Position numbers and translations under genes: made by a program. A stretch of 64,000 bases of DNA from the NCBI RefSeq assembly GCF_009806575.1, contig NZ_CP047095.1, positions 2,236,001 to 2,300,000 on the forward strand. Reading direction: 5' to 3'. The first letter of the stretch is position 1, and the number at the start of each line of letters is the position of its first letter. The notes beneath the pieces were generated by a model that was not told the origin of the DNA, made no database searches, and saw only the letters and a program-made list of their open reading frames with translations. Below, in pieces: positions 18,290 through 28,966 of the stretch. Origin of the DNA: Rossellomorea marisflavi (GTDB taxonomy: Bacteria; Bacillota; Bacilli; Bacillales; Bacillaceae_B).

Positions 18290-18324
18290 AGAAAAGGCTG
18301 ACCATAATGGCCAGCCTTTTTTTC
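18290..18324. terminator. Bidirectional terminator between yneQ and yneR
   Basis: AAAAGGCTG-CCAT / ATGG-CAGCCTTTTTTT, with T or A tracts on both sides. Confidence 0.85.
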
Positions 18325-18618
18325 TTATGCTTTTTTATATTCGTAAGCAGGCTCTTCTCTGGAGGAATCAAATTCCACGAATAGGTCATGTCCGTCAAAA
18401 AACCACAGATCCCGTTCTTCAACGAAGAAGGTCCGATCGGCCTTTTCCAACGTTTCTGCCGCTTCGATCGGCTCTTCCTTGCTGACACCTAGTGAGAAGC
18501 TGTCATGCAACGGGCTCGATCCTCCATAGCGTACATAAAAACGGACATACTCTCCTTCATCTACGAGCATTTCGTCTTTAAACCAGGCAAGTGCTTCATC
18601 TGATAGATGTATCTTCAT
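18325..18618 (-). CDS. yneR: HesB/IscA-like protein YneR
   Basis: 97 residues of the YneR branch of the HesB/IscA fold. The three Cys used for Fe-S binding by true A-type carriers are absent, so the protein is not expected to carry a cluster the same way; conserved pieces are VRFYVRYGG and FSLGVSKEEP. Role unknown. RBS AAGGGAGT lies before the ATG at 18618. It converges on yneQ as in B. subtilis. Confidence 0.85.
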   Translation of the reverse strand: MKIHLSDEALAWFKDEMLVDEGEYVRFYVRYGGSSPLHDSFSLGVSKEEPIEAAETLEKADRTFFVEERDLWFFDGHDLFVEFDSSREEPAYEYKKA

Positions 18619-18719
18619 CGATCGAGACTCCCTTCTTGATATGTATTCAACCTAAAGGTTCCTTCCCATTATAGCCTGAATGAAGCGAAACCACTAGTTA
18701 TGCGCTCTTATGAACCTTT

Positions 18720-19865
18720 TTATTGAGCCATCCCATCGGTCATATGTGTAGTGATTTCCTTTGCCGAGTTTGAAATCAGTCCTTTTTTATGGGCCTCAGA
18801 AAGGGGGTGAAGACGATAGTTGGAATACCCCTGCTCGGACACATATGTCGGTTCGAAATCGACTGAAGGATAAGAGAGAGTCACACGGCCATCCTGGATC
18901 GATTTATTCACCGTCACAGTGGCCATGCCCCCGATATCCTTGTAGTCATCTTTTTGTCCTGAAAGGAAATTCCCCAATGAATAAACGATGATGGCTTCAC
19001 GGCCATCTTCTGTCTTCACTTTCTCAATGGGTTGCAGCACATGAGGATGGTGTCCAAAAATGACATCGACTCCATTTTCCGTCATGACTTTCCCTAATCG
19101 TTTCTGTTCTTCATTCGGGAACCGCTCATATTCATTTCCCCAGTGAAGGCTCATCACGACCATATCCACGTCAAGTTTCCTGGCTCTTTTAATTTCGTTG
19201 ATCATGTTGTCTTCGTCTATGAGATTCACGAGATACTCTTTACCTGCAGGCACCGGGATGCCATTTGTTCCGTATGTATACGATAAGAGAGCAAATTTGA
19301 TCCCATTGACATTGAATGTACGGATCGTATCCTGATCTTTCTGATTCTTAAATGTACCGACATAGGGCATGGACACTTTTTCATAATAATCGATGGCACT
19401 TAGAAGACCTTTTTCCCCGCGGTCAATGGAGTGATTGTTTGCCGTTGTTACAACATCCACTCCTACGTCCTGGAGTGTGTCGATGATTTCGTATGGACTG
19501 TTAAAGGACGGGTAAGTGGACAATCCGATCTTTGTACCGCCTGGTGTCGATTCCTGATTGGCAATCAGGAAATCAGGTGACTTGAGTATGTCTTTTACAC
19601 CTGCAAACATGGGCGCAAAGTCGTACGAACCGTCTTTTTTCGCGTCTTCATACACCCGGTCATGCAGAAGGATATCCCCAATTCCTGCGATGGTGGCACT
19701 GGTTTCAATGGACTTATCTTTAACTTGCAACTCCCTGACTGCATGCTGATCAGAAGCGAGTCCACCTGATTGTGTACCGGCATCATTGTACTGCATGCTC
19801 AAAAGACCTCCGACTGCAATCAGCAATAGAAAAGCAATCGCGAGCCCGATCATTTTTTTATTCAC
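18720..19865 (-). CDS. CapA-family exported metallophosphatase-like protein
   Basis: 381 residues: N-terminal membrane anchor (about 3-23), then a PGA_cap (PF09587) domain. Motifs: IAGIGDILLHDRVY, NQESTPGG, TTANNHSIDRGEKGL, VVMSLHWGNEY and FGHHPHVLQP, which provide the metal ligands of calcineurin-like enzymes. CapA/PgsA proteins act in poly-gamma-glutamate export, but no capB/capC lie here, so the name should not be taken as a function. Start chosen at GTG 19865 (8 bases after AAAAAGGAT); ATG 19871 or 19874 are alternatives that sit too close to the RBS. Confidence 0.83.
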   Translation of the reverse strand: MNKKMIGLAIAFLLLIAVGGLLSMQYNDAGTQSGGLASDQHAVRELQVKDKSIETSATIAGIGDILLHDRVYEDAKKDGSYDFAPMFAGVKDILKSPDFLIANQESTPGGTKIGLSTYPSFNSPYEIIDTLQDVGVDVVTTANNHSIDRGEKGLLSAIDYYEKVSMPYVGTFKNQKDQDTIRTFNVNGIKFALLSYTYGTNGIPVPAGKEYLVNLIDEDNMINEIKRARKLDVDMVVMSLHWGNEYERFPNEEQKRLGKVMTENGVDVIFGHHPHVLQPIEKVKTEDGREAIIVYSLGNFLSGQKDDYKDIGGMATVTVNKSIQDGRVTLSYPSVDFEPTYVSEQGYSNYRLHPLSEAHKKGLISNSAKEITTHMTDGMAQ

Positions 19866-19981
19866 ATTCATCATCCTTTTTGACTAGTTGACTTCACCCT
19901 ATTTTACACAAAAAAGAAGGGAATAGGCGAAATTTTTTAAATTTATACAGGGTTCGACATGGAGGAGGAGGCAAACAAAAG

Positions 19982-20004
19982 AAAAAAGCCCTGAAATGGG
20001 CTTT
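19982..20004 (-). terminator. Terminator of plsY
   Basis: Reverse strand: AAAGCCC-ATTTCA-GGGCTTT followed by TTTC. Confidence 0.8.
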
Positions 20005-20014
20005 CGTTTGTACA

Positions 20015-20599
20015 TCAAATCCATGTGACTTTCGGTTCGGTTTTATTTTTAATACGGACGATATTGCTTCGATGCCGGTAGATGACAAAGGCTGTAAGTA
20101 TGCCTACGACGATGATGAGGGGAATGTCCCACACGATCAGCGTATAGATGAAGGCGAACACTCCTGCCAACATGGAGGAAAGCGATACGTATTTGCTAAA
20201 GTAAAGGCTGATGAAAAATACAGCCAAGAGGATGACAAACACCAGCGGGGCATATCCAAGCAGGACGCCTGCAGATGTGGCAACCGCTTTTCCTCCTCTG
20301 AAACCTGCAAAAACCGGGAACATATGTCCCACGACAGCTACGACTCCAGCAAGAAGCTGGTAGTCCTGAGTACTGGCGAAGAGTAACGGAATGAGCGTTG
20401 CGGCCGTTCCTTTAAGAATATCCATTGCGGTAACGGTCATCCCCGCTTTTTTACCCAGCACCCTGAAGGTATTGGTCCCGCCAAGATTTCCACTTCCATG
20501 TTCGCGTATATCTATTCCGTAAAAGGATTTTCCAATCCATAGTCCTGAGGGAATGGAGCCCAAAAGATAGGATAATACGAGTATAAGGGCTAAGATCAT
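20015..20599 (-). CDS. plsY: Glycerol-3-phosphate acyltransferase PlsY
   Basis: 194-residue membrane enzyme that uses acyl-phosphate to acylate glycerol 3-phosphate, the first step of phospholipid synthesis. The three PlsY motifs are present: [28 protein letters not shown] and [13 protein letters not shown]. The second in-frame ATG (20599) is the better start, 8 bases after AAAGGAG. Length equals the B. subtilis protein (193). Here plsY (yneS) is transcribed on the reverse strand away from a nucleobase permease. Confidence 0.96.
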   Translation of the reverse strand: MILALILVLSYLLGSIPSGLWIGKSFYGIDIREHGSGNLGGTNTFRVLGKKAGMTVTAMDILKGTAATLIPLLFASTQDYQLLAGVVAVVGHMFPVFAGFRGGKAVATSAGVLLGYAPLVFVILLAVFFISLYFSKYVSLSSMLAGVFAFIYTLIVWDIPLIIVVGILTAFVIYRHRSNIVRIKNKTEPKVTWI

Positions 20600-20797
20600 G
20601 TTCATTTCTCCTTTAATATAACTAATCCACTCTTATAGTAACATGTTTTACCTATTCATAGGGGAAAAATACTGTAAAAATTAGTACCTGTTCTTAAAAG
20701 TAGATAGTGAATCCTCTTTGTATAACATATGATCCATAGAGGCACAGTTATGTTAAAATGAATCGTTAGACTAGAAAATAGAAATGAAGGTGTCAAC

Positions 20798-22072
20798 ATG
20801 CAACTCGTCTTAGCCGCATTCCAATGGATGGCATTCATGATCGCAGGATCCATTGCCGCCCCCATTGCGATTGCCGACCTCTTCCAGCTGTCTCCTGCCG
20901 AGACGGCTGGATTCATCCAGAGAACCATTTTTGTATTAGGTGCCGCAAGTCTGATTCAGGCGCTTATCGGGCATAGACTGCCGATTAATGAAGGACCCGC
21001 GGGTTTGTGGTGGGGTGTATTTTCCATATATGCCGGATTCGCAGGAACGCTGTACGAGTCGCACAGTCAAGTGATGGGCGTTCTTCAAGGGGGGATGATT
21101 GTAAGCGGAATCATCTTTATTATCCTGTCGTTGACAGGTTTATTGAAAAAACTGACCTCTCTTTTCACCCCCACGATTACATTTGTCTACCTCATGCTCT
21201 TGATCCTGCAGCTGAGCGGATCATTCGTCAAGGGAATGTTTGGCATCCAGCATGAAGGGCAGCCGTTTGACTGGCTTGTTCTGCTCGGCAGCGCACTGAC
21301 AATCCTCATCGCCCTCTATCTACAAGGGCATAAGGTTCAATGGCTCCAGAGATATTCGATCATCTTCGCCTTGATCGGCGGCTGGATCATCTTTGGTCTC
21401 TTAGGGCTGACCAAGACCACGTCTGTTTCGAGCAGCTGGTTCTCCCTTCCGGAGGTGTTTGCCTTCGGAAGACCGGTATTCGATTCGGGAATCATTGTAA
21501 CAGCCATCTTCATCACCTTCCTGTTAACGACGAATATGATCGCTTCGATACGGGTCATGGAAGAAGTGATGAAAAAAAGCGGTAAGGAGGTACCGGTACG
21601 CTATACGCAAAGTGGTATTGCTGCGGGTATCAATCAGCTCCTCGGCGGAGGGTTCTCCGCGATCGGCTCTGTCCCGATCTCAGGTGCTGCAGGTTTCGTT
21701 GCTTCTACAAGGCTTTTCTCTACGCTTCCGTTTATCCTCGGAAGCATCATCATCGTCATCGCAAGCTTCGTACCGAAAGTGATGAATGTGTTCGCCAGTC
21801 TGCCGGCACCCGTCGGTTATGCGGTGACCACGGTCATCTTCATCAAGATGGTCGGCCTCGCCCTCGATGAATACAGAAAGGTCAAAGAAGTGGATCGCGT
21901 CCACTTCACAGCCGGAATCGCTTTGATCATCGGTGTAGGTGCCATGGGTGTTCCAGCCAGTGCTTTTGAAGGTCTTCCTGTCATCGCGGCATCAATTTTG
22001 AATAACGGGCTTATTCTCGGCACCATCGTAGCCATCATAACGGAACAGATCCTGATGAAAAAAAATACTTAA
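20798..22072 (+). CDS. NCS2-family nucleobase permease
   Basis: 424-residue multi-pass membrane protein of the uracil/xanthine permease family (SLC23/NCS2). Segments such as INEGPAGLWWG and GGGFSAIGSVPISGAAGFV correspond to the substrate-binding TM3 and TM8-TM10 region. It probably imports a purine or pyrimidine by cation symport; the substrate cannot be read from the sequence. RBS GAAGGTG precedes the ATG. It lies between plsY and yneT, which are adjacent in B. subtilis, so it is an insertion relative to that order. Confidence 0.8.
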   Translation: MQLVLAAFQWMAFMIAGSIAAPIAIADLFQLSPAETAGFIQRTIFVLGAASLIQALIGHRLPINEGPAGLWWGVFSIYAGFAGTLYESHSQVMGVLQGGMIVSGIIFIILSLTGLLKKLTSLFTPTITFVYLMLLILQLSGSFVKGMFGIQHEGQPFDWLVLLGSALTILIALYLQGHKVQWLQRYSIIFALIGGWIIFGLLGLTKTTSVSSSWFSLPEVFAFGRPVFDSGIIVTAIFITFLLTTNMIASIRVMEEVMKKSGKEVPVRYTQSGIAAGINQLLGGGFSAIGSVPISGAAGFVASTRLFSTLPFILGSIIIVIASFVPKVMNVFASLPAPVGYAVTTVIFIKMVGLALDEYRKVKEVDRVHFTAGIALIIGVGAMGVPASAFEGLPVIAASILNNGLILGTIVAIITEQILMKKNT

Positions 22073-22144
22073 CAAAATCAAAAGGAATTCAAGATTAGGG
22101 TGGAGAAATAAGGGAATAGTGATGTTTAAAGGAGGTTATCAACC

Positions 22145-22552
22145 ATGGAGAATCCAAGTAGAGAAGAAATCGGTCGCATCCTGAAACGGTCGAGACGGAT
22201 AGCCGTCATCGGACTGAGTGATAATCCCGCCAGGACCTCCTATACCGTCTCCCAGGCGATGCAGGCCAGCGGTTATGAAATCATCCCTGTCAATCCAACG
22301 ATCGAGTCCGCTCTCGGGGTGAAGGCTGTCAGCAGTTTAAAAGACATCGAGGGTCCTGTCGATATCGTCAATGTCTTTAGACGTTCTGAATTCCTACCTG
22401 AAATTGCCCGCGAATTTGATGAGATCGATTCGCCGGTATTCTGGTCCCAGCTCGGTGTTGTGAATGAGGAGGCCTATTCCTTCCTCAAAGAAAAAGGGTA
22501 TACGGTCATCATGGATCGTTGTATCAAAGTGGAACATGCCTTAACCAGATAG
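22145..22552 (+). CDS. yneT: CoA-binding domain protein YneT
   Basis: 135 residues, a stand-alone CoA-binding Rossmann domain (CoA_binding_2). The motif AVIGLSDNPARTSY binds nucleotide, and PVNPT and VDIVNVFRRSE are typical. Start at ATG 22145 after AAAGGAGGTTATCAACC, a very strong RBS. Conserved next to parE-parC in Bacillus. Function unknown; ligand predicted only. Confidence 0.9.
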   Translation: MENPSREEIGRILKRSRRIAVIGLSDNPARTSYTVSQAMQASGYEIIPVNPTIESALGVKAVSSLKDIEGPVDIVNVFRRSEFLPEIAREFDEIDSPVFWSQLGVVNEEAYSFLKEKGYTVIMDRCIKVEHALTR

Positions 22553-22562
22553 GATTTACAGG

Positions 22563-22591
22563 CAAGCGGCGAATGATGCCGCTTGTTTTTT
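22563..22591 (+). terminator. Rho-independent terminator
   Basis: CAAGCGGC / GCCGCTTG with loop GAATGAT, then TTTTTT. Confidence 0.88.
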
Positions 22592-22777
22592 CTGTGACAT
22601 TTCTGCAGAAAAATGTTATCCGGGATTATGTAAATTCAGGGATTTTCATTTGCGAATTTCAAATATAACGCTAAAATAAAGCATAGTGGTTCACCATTTT
22701 ACGGGTGAACGAACATGCGTTCTTATGATATAGTAGTACATAAACAAGTAAGTGAAAGTGTTGAAAGGGGAATGTTC

Positions 22778-24751
22778 GTGGCCAGTCAGAAAAAGACCAT
22801 GGATTACAATGATGATGCCATTCAAGTATTAGAAGGCCTTGAAGCCGTAAGGAAACGGCCGGGGATGTACATCGGTTCGACTGATACAAGGGGACTTCAT
22901 CATCTGGTATATGAAATCGTGGATAATTCGGTGGATGAGGCGTTGGCCGGTTTCGGAAACGAGATCATCGTCACCATACATAAAGATAATAGTATCTCCG
23001 TTCAAGATAAAGGGCGCGGGATGCCTACTGGAATGCACCGTTCTGGTAAACCGACTCCGGAGGTCATCCTGACGGTCCTTCACGCCGGAGGGAAATTCGG
23101 ACAGGGCGGTTACAAGACGAGCGGAGGCCTTCATGGAGTCGGTGCATCCGTCGTCAATGCCCTATCAGAGTGGCTGACCGTCACCATTGAAAGGGATGGA
23201 ACAAAGTATCAGCAGAAGTTTATCAACGGGGGGAAGCCTGAGACGACGCTTGAGAAGATCGGGACGACAAAAAAGACCGGAACAAAGATCCACTTCAAGC
23301 CCGATCCGACCATCTTCAGCACAACCACCTATAATTATGACACTCTTTGTGAGCGCCTCAGGGAATCAGCCTTCCTGCTTAAAGGGTTTAAAATCGAAAT
23401 TATTGATGAACGACATGATCAAAAGGATGTATTCCATTATGAAAGCGGAATACAGGCGTTTGTGGAGTACTTGAATGAGGAGAAGGACAACCTTCATAAA
23501 GTCGCCTTTTTCGAAGGGGAGAACCATACAATCGAAGTTGAGTTCGCCTTCCAATTCAACGATGGCTTCTCAGAAAACATCCTCTCCTTCGTCAACAATG
23601 TCCGCACCAAGGACGGAGGAACACACGAAGCTGGAGCCAAAACGGCCATGACAAGGGTGTTCAATGAATACGCACGGAAAGCAGGCATCCTGAAAGACCG
23701 CGACAAAAATCTTGAAGGAACCGATATCCGGGAAGGACTTTCAAGCATCGTTTCCGTCCGTATACCGGAAGAACTCCTCCAGTTCGAAGGTCAGACGAAA
23801 GGGAAGCTAGGGACAAGTGAAGCACGTTCTGCAGTCGATGCCGTTGTGTCCGAGCATTTGCTCTATTTTCTAGAGGAGAATCCCGACACAAGCTCATTGC
23901 TGATCAAAAAATCCATCAAAGCCGCACAGGCGCGTGAAGCAGCACGAAAAGCAAGGGAAGAAGCAAGGAACGGGAAAAAGCGGAAGAGGTCCGAAACTGT
24001 ATTATCCGGCAAATTGACGCCTGCACAATCCAGGAATCCTGAGCGGAATGAACTGTATCTAGTGGAGGGTGATTCCGCCGGTGGATCAGCAAAACAAGGT
24101 CGAGACAGGAAATTCCAGGCGATCCTTCCTCTAAGGGGAAAGGTAATCAATACGGAAAAAGCCAAGCTTGCCGACATCTTCAAGAACGAAGAAATCAACA
24201 CGATCATTCATGCCATCGGCGGCGGAGTTGGCCCTGAGTTCAATGTGGATGATATCAACTACGATAAGATCGTGATCATGACGGATGCCGATACAGATGG
24301 TGCCCATATCCAAGTCCTCTTACTGACGTTCTTCTATCGCTATATGAAACCCCTTGTAGAAGCAGGAAAGGTGTATATCGCCCTTCCACCCCTCTATAAA
24401 GTGAGCAAAGGCGTAGGGAAGAAGGAAAAGATCGAGTATGCATGGACGGATGAAGAGCTGAAGGGCGCCGTCTCCAAAATCGGAAAAGGATATATGATCC
24501 AGCGCTACAAAGGACTGGGTGAAATGAATGCCGATCAGCTGTGGGAAACGACGATGGATCCCGAAACAAGGGCTCTCATTCGCGTGAAAATCGATGATGC
24601 TGCCAGAGCGGAACGCCGTGTCACCACGCTGATGGGCGATAAGGTCGAGCCACGGCGGAAGTGGATCGAAAGCAACGTTGCCTTCGGTCTTGAAGAAGAA
24701 GGAAGCATTCTTGAGAATGAGAACATCATGGTCGCAGAGGAGGGGCAATAA
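22778..24751 (+). CDS. parE: DNA topoisomerase IV subunit B
   Basis: 657 residues. ATPase subunit of topoisomerase IV, which decatenates daughter chromosomes. Motifs: [25 protein letters not shown] (GHKL ATP site), [31 protein letters not shown] (Toprim) and [10 protein letters not shown] set the start at GTG 22778 because GAAAGGGG is 7 bases upstream; the ATG at 22772 is too close to it. This gives a length close to the B. subtilis protein (655). It overlaps parC by one base (TAATG), so the two are coupled. Confidence 0.97.
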   Translation: MASQKKTMDYNDDAIQVLEGLEAVRKRPGMYIGSTDTRGLHHLVYEIVDNSVDEALAGFGNEIIVTIHKDNSISVQDKGRGMPTGMHRSGKPTPEVILTVLHAGGKFGQGGYKTSGGLHGVGASVVNALSEWLTVTIERDGTKYQQKFINGGKPETTLEKIGTTKKTGTKIHFKPDPTIFSTTTYNYDTLCERLRESAFLLKGFKIEIIDERHDQKDVFHYESGIQAFVEYLNEEKDNLHKVAFFEGENHTIEVEFAFQFNDGFSENILSFVNNVRTKDGGTHEAGAKTAMTRVFNEYARKAGILKDRDKNLEGTDIREGLSSIVSVRIPEELLQFEGQTKGKLGTSEARSAVDAVVSEHLLYFLEENPDTSSLLIKKSIKAAQAREAARKAREEARNGKKRKRSETVLSGKLTPAQSRNPERNELYLVEGDSAGGSAKQGRDRKFQAILPLRGKVINTEKAKLADIFKNEEINTIIHAIGGGVGPEFNVDDINYDKIVIMTDADTDGAHIQVLLLTFFYRYMKPLVEAGKVYIALPPLYKVSKGVGKKEKIEYAWTDEELKGAVSKIGKGYMIQRYKGLGEMNADQLWETTMDPETRALIRVKIDDAARAERRVTTLMGDKVEPRRKWIESNVAFGLEEEGSILENENIMVAEEGQ

Positions 24752-27182
24752 TGACATCAGTGGAACGCTATCAAGATCTGCCTCTTGAAGAGGTCATCGG
24801 AGACCGCTTCGGTCGTTACAGTAAATACATCATCCAGGAACGCGCCCTGCCCGATGCGCGTGATGGATTGAAACCAGTTCAGCGCAGGATCCTTTACGCG
24901 ATGTATGTGGACGGCAACACGCAGGAAAAAGGGTTCAGAAAATCGGCTAAAACGGTCGGTAATGTCATCGGTAACTACCATCCCCACGGAGATACATCGG
25001 TCTATGATGCCATGGTGAGGATGAGCCAGGAATGGAAAGTCCGGAAGTATCTTGTTGAAATGCACGGGAATAACGGGAGCATCGACGGCGATCCTCCCGC
25101 TGCCATGCGTTATACAGAAGCCAGACTTTCCGCCATTTCCATGGAACTTTTAAGGGATATCGACAAAAAGACTGTCGATTTCATCCCGAACTTTGATGAC
25201 ACCTCCGAAGAGCCCACCGTCCTTCCGTCCCGCTTCCCGAACCTGTTGGTGAATGGTTCGACAGGGATCTCGGCCGGGTATGCAACGGATATACCCCGCA
25301 TCATCTCGGAGAAGTGATCGATGCAGCCATCATGAGGATGGATCGTCCTGACAGTACGGTGGAAGAATTGATGACCGTCCTGAAAGGCCCTGATTTTCCG
25401 ACAGGAGGGATCATCCAGGGCATCGACGGCATCAGGAAGGCGTACGAAACAGGCAAAGGAAAAATCGTCGTACGAGGTAAAGCGGAGATTGAAAGCATCC
25501 GCGGAAGCAAGCAGCAGATCGTCATTACGGAAATTCCATACGAAATCAACAAAGCCAATCTCGTCAAGAAAATGGATGAGTTCAGGGTCGACCGTAAAGT
25601 GGAAGGCATTGCCGAAGTGCGTGATGAAACGGACCGTCAGGGGCTTCGCATCGTGGTGGAACTTAAGAAAGATGCAGATGCCACGGGTGTACTGAATTAC
25701 CTGTACAAAAACAGCGATCTACAGATTACTTATAACTTCAATATGGTGGCGATCTCGAATCGACGCCCTAAACTGATGGGACTCTGTCAGCTTCTCGATT
25801 CCTATATCGTCCATCAGAAAGAAGTCGTGACGAATCGGACGAAGTATGATCTGAATAAGGCAAAGGACCGCCAGCATATCGTAGAAGGACTGATGAAGGC
25901 ACTGTCGATCCTGGATCAAGTGATTGCAACCATCCGTGCATCCAAGGATAAACGGGACGCCAAAAACAACCTGATCAGTGAATTCGCCTTCACGGAGGCC
26001 CAGTCAGAAGCCATCGTGAGCCTCCAGCTTTACAGGCTGACCAATACGGATATCACGGCGCTTCAAAAAGAAGCGGAAGAGCTTGATAAGCTGATCACAG
26101 AATTGAGTGCGATACTGGCAAGTGAGTCGAAACTCGCAAGTGTCATCAAGAAAGAACTGAAAGCAATCAAAAAGACGTTCGCCGATGACCGCCGTACCGT
26201 CATTGAAGATCAGATCGAAGAGCTTAAAATCAATCTCGAAGTATTGATTGCAAGTGAAGATGTCATGGTGACCGTCACCAGCGACGGGTACATCAAGCGG
26301 ACAAGTCTCCGTTCCTACTCGGCATCCAACGGTCAGGACCTCGCCATGAAGGAAACCGACAGGCTCCTCGGCCAATACGAAATGAATACGACGGATGTCC
26401 TTCTCGTATTCACGAACAAAGGTAATTACGTTTACTGCCCGGTTCACGAACTGCCGGATATCCGCTGGAAGGACCTTGGCCAGCATATCGGTAATATCGT
26501 ACCGATTGATAAGGACGAACAGGTCCTAAAAGCGGTACCGGTTAAAGAATTCGATCCATCCCTGTACCTCATGTTCATCACCAAAAACGGAATGGTGAAG
26601 AAAACAGAGATGCTGCAGTATAAGGCACAGCGCTATTCCCGTCCACTCGTCGCCATCAATCTAAAGGGGGACGATGAGCTCGTGGATGTACATGTTACGG
26701 ATGGGTCACATGACCTCTTCCTTGCCACCAACAGCAGTTATGGACTCTGGTTTGCCGAAGAGGAAGTCAATACGGTCGGACCGCGTGCAGCGGGAGTGAA
26801 AGGAATCAACCTGAAAGATGATGATTTCGTCGTTTCAGGTAAGATCATCACAAATCTGGAGAAACAAGCGGTCGTACTCGCGACTCATCGCGGTGCCATC
26901 AAGAAGATGAAGCTCTCAGAGTTCGAAAAAACGGGCAGGGCCAAGCGCGGAGTCATCATGTTGAGGGAGCTCAAATCGAATCCTCACCGCGTATCTGGTG
27001 CTGAAATTGTTTCAGATAAACAAAGTGTCACTCTGCTCACCAGCAAAGGGAAGCTTGAAACGGTACAGGTATCATCAATCCGGTTCAACGATCGATACTC
27101 CAACGGCTCATTTGTCATTGATGAAGGAGACAGCGGGGCGGTAACCAAGCTGTGGGCCGAACCATTATCCGATCAAGAGTAG
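24751..27182 (+). CDS. parC: DNA topoisomerase IV subunit A, frame broken by a one-base deletion
   Basis: Breakage-reunion subunit of topoisomerase IV. The frame from ATG 24751 runs to TGA at 25315-25317, and the rest continues without loss in the next frame from about 25298. One extra C in the four-C run 25294-25297 restores [18 protein letters not shown] and gives 810 residues, close to the usual 806. Active-site Tyr is in [10 protein letters not shown] (about residue 121); the quinolone region reads [12 protein letters not shown]. The C-terminal beta-pinwheel (from about residue 500) is complete. Since topoisomerase IV is essential, a base-call error is the simplest explanation. Confidence 0.93.
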
Positions 27183-27200
27183 CAAAATAAAGCGAAATGA

Positions 27201-27247
27201 AAAAATCCACCCGGAGGACGGCATGTCCATCTTCAGGGTGGATTTTT
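27201..27247 (+). terminator. Terminator of parE-parC
   Basis: AAATCCACCC / GGGTGGATTT with an inner GGAC/GTCC stem, then TTATAT. Confidence 0.88.
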
Positions 27248-27337
27248 ATATAGCGATCAAGGTCATAAGTCACAGGTACAGTACACATTCTGGACCGAAT
27301 TACCATGGACTAATAAAGTTGGATAAGGTAAATTATA

Positions 27338-27378
27338 AAAAAACCTAGGGTATCTCACCCGCTTTTAGGTTTTTTCTG
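27338..27378. terminator. Second hairpin upstream of alsT
   Basis: AAAAACCTA-GGGT / ACCC-(5-base bulge)-TAGGTTTTT, ending in six T then CTGATT. It lies 86 bases ahead of alsT and could be a back-up terminator or an attenuator in the alsT leader. A weak TGGACT-N17-TAAATT promoter (27306-27334) lies just ahead. Confidence 0.55.
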
Positions 27379-27463
27379 ATTTTATGGAAAAAATGTGTAG
27401 AAAGGGATTAGACAAAAAGAATGAGGGTAAATCAACTTTGAGATTACATACGGGAGGAATTAG

Positions 27464-28891
27464 ATGGAATTATTCAACAAAATCATGTCCGGAACGAGCG
27501 ACATCATCTGGACGTACATACTTATTGCAGGTTTGATCGGACTAGGAATCTATTTTTCCATACGGACAAATTTCGTACAATTCCGATATATCAAGGAAAT
27601 GGGGAGGCTGTTGACGGACAAGAATACCGTTTCGGCTGAAGGGAAGCGGGGCATATCTTCCTTCCAGGCCTTCACCATTAGTACGGCATCCAGGGTCGGC
27701 ACAGGGAACCTTGCAGGGGTTGCCACGGCCATAGCTGGAGGAGGTCCCGGGGCCGTGTTCTGGATGTGGCTGATTGCCCTTTTGGGAGGAGCGACCAGCT
27801 TCATTGAAAGTACACTCGCTCAGATTTACAAGGTCAAGGACGGGAAGGACGGCTTCCGTGGAGGTCCTGCCTATTATATGGAGAAGGGACTCAATGCAAG
27901 ATGGATGGGGATCCTATTCGCCATCATCATCACATTCTGTTTCGGGCTCGTTTTCAACTCGGTTCAATCCAATACGATCTCTCTGGCCATGAATGAAGCC
28001 TATTCGTTCGATCGTTTGACCATCGGCATCATCCTGGCTGTACTCACGGCTGTGATTATCTTCGGTGGCGTCAAGAGGATTGCCAGTGTGACGCAGATTG
28101 TCGTACCTGTCATGGCAATCTTGTATATCTTACTGGCATTGTTCATCTTGATCCTAAATGTGACAGAAATCCCGGGTATGATCGCCCTTATATTCGAAAA
28201 TGCATTCGGTATCAGGGAAGTCGCAAGCGGATCGGTCGGAGCGGCTATCATGCTGGGAATCAAACGGGGACTCTTCTCGAATGAAGCCGGTATGGGGAGT
28301 GCTCCGAATGCAGCGGCAAGCGCAGGGGTCACCCATCCAGCAAAACAGGGACTCATCCAGACGTTAGGTGTATTCACAGACACCCTGATCATCTGTACGT
28401 CGACAGCATTCATCATCATCCTATCGAATGAGTACATGGGTGGTACAGACGGCATTCAGCTGACCCAGGCAGCCCTCACCACGCACGTAGGGGGATGGGC
28501 CAATACGTTCGTTGCGATTGCCATCTTCCTGTTCGCCTTCAGCTCAATCATCGGAAACTACTATTATGGTGAGACCAACATCGAATTCATCAAGTACAGT
28601 CCCGTCACACTCTTCCTTTACCGATTAGCGGTCCTGGGCATGGTCATCTTCGGTGCAATGGTCGATCTGCAAGTCGTTTGGGACCTGGCAGATCTCTTCA
28701 TGGGCGTGATGGCCATCATCAACCTCATCGCCATTACGCTGCTCGGTAGGATTGCCATTGCGGCTCTGAAGGATTACCGACAACAGAAGAAAGAAGGGAA
28801 AGATCCGGTCTTCTACTCCGATTCCATTAAAGGACTGAAAGGAATCGAAAGCTGGGATCCAAAACCTAAACAAGAAAAAAAGATTAACTGA
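27464..28891 (+). CDS. alsT: Alanine/glycine:cation symporter AlsT
   Basis: 475 residues, about 11 membrane helices, AGCS (DAACS) family. Family marks: FQAFTISTASRVGTGNLAGV and NEAGMGSAPNAAASAGVTHPA. It takes up Ala, Gly or Gln with Na+ or H+; in B. subtilis AlsT has been linked to glutamine transport. RBS GGGAGGAATTAG precedes the ATG. The place after parE-parC matches B. subtilis. The hairpin at 27338-27378 might influence its expression. Confidence 0.93.
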   Translation: MELFNKIMSGTSDIIWTYILIAGLIGLGIYFSIRTNFVQFRYIKEMGRLLTDKNTVSAEGKRGISSFQAFTISTASRVGTGNLAGVATAIAGGGPGAVFWMWLIALLGGATSFIESTLAQIYKVKDGKDGFRGGPAYYMEKGLNARWMGILFAIIITFCFGLVFNSVQSNTISLAMNEAYSFDRLTIGIILAVLTAVIIFGGVKRIASVTQIVVPVMAILYILLALFILILNVTEIPGMIALIFENAFGIREVASGSVGAAIMLGIKRGLFSNEAGMGSAPNAAASAGVTHPAKQGLIQTLGVFTDTLIICTSTAFIIILSNEYMGGTDGIQLTQAALTTHVGGWANTFVAIAIFLFAFSSIIGNYYYGETNIEFIKYSPVTLFLYRLAVLGMVIFGAMVDLQVVWDLADLFMGVMAIINLIAITLLGRIAIAALKDYRQQKKEGKDPVFYSDSIKGLKGIESWDPKPKQEKKIN

Positions 28892-28922
28892 CATGGCTCA
28901 TTCTAGTGCGTGACTCATCTCA

Positions 28923-28958
28923 AAAAGGTCGATTCCATTCCGGAATCGACCTTTTTAT
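28923..28958. terminator. Bidirectional terminator, alsT / MocR gene
   Basis: Perfect 15-bp stem AAAAAGGTCGATTCC / GGAATCGACCTTTTT with loop ATTCC between two converging genes. Confidence 0.92.
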
Positions 28959-28966
28959 ATGACCAA

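Noticed and set aside
18720..19865. Poly-gamma-glutamate capsule locus
   Set aside because: Only the CapA-like protein is present; no capB, capC or capE homologues are nearby.
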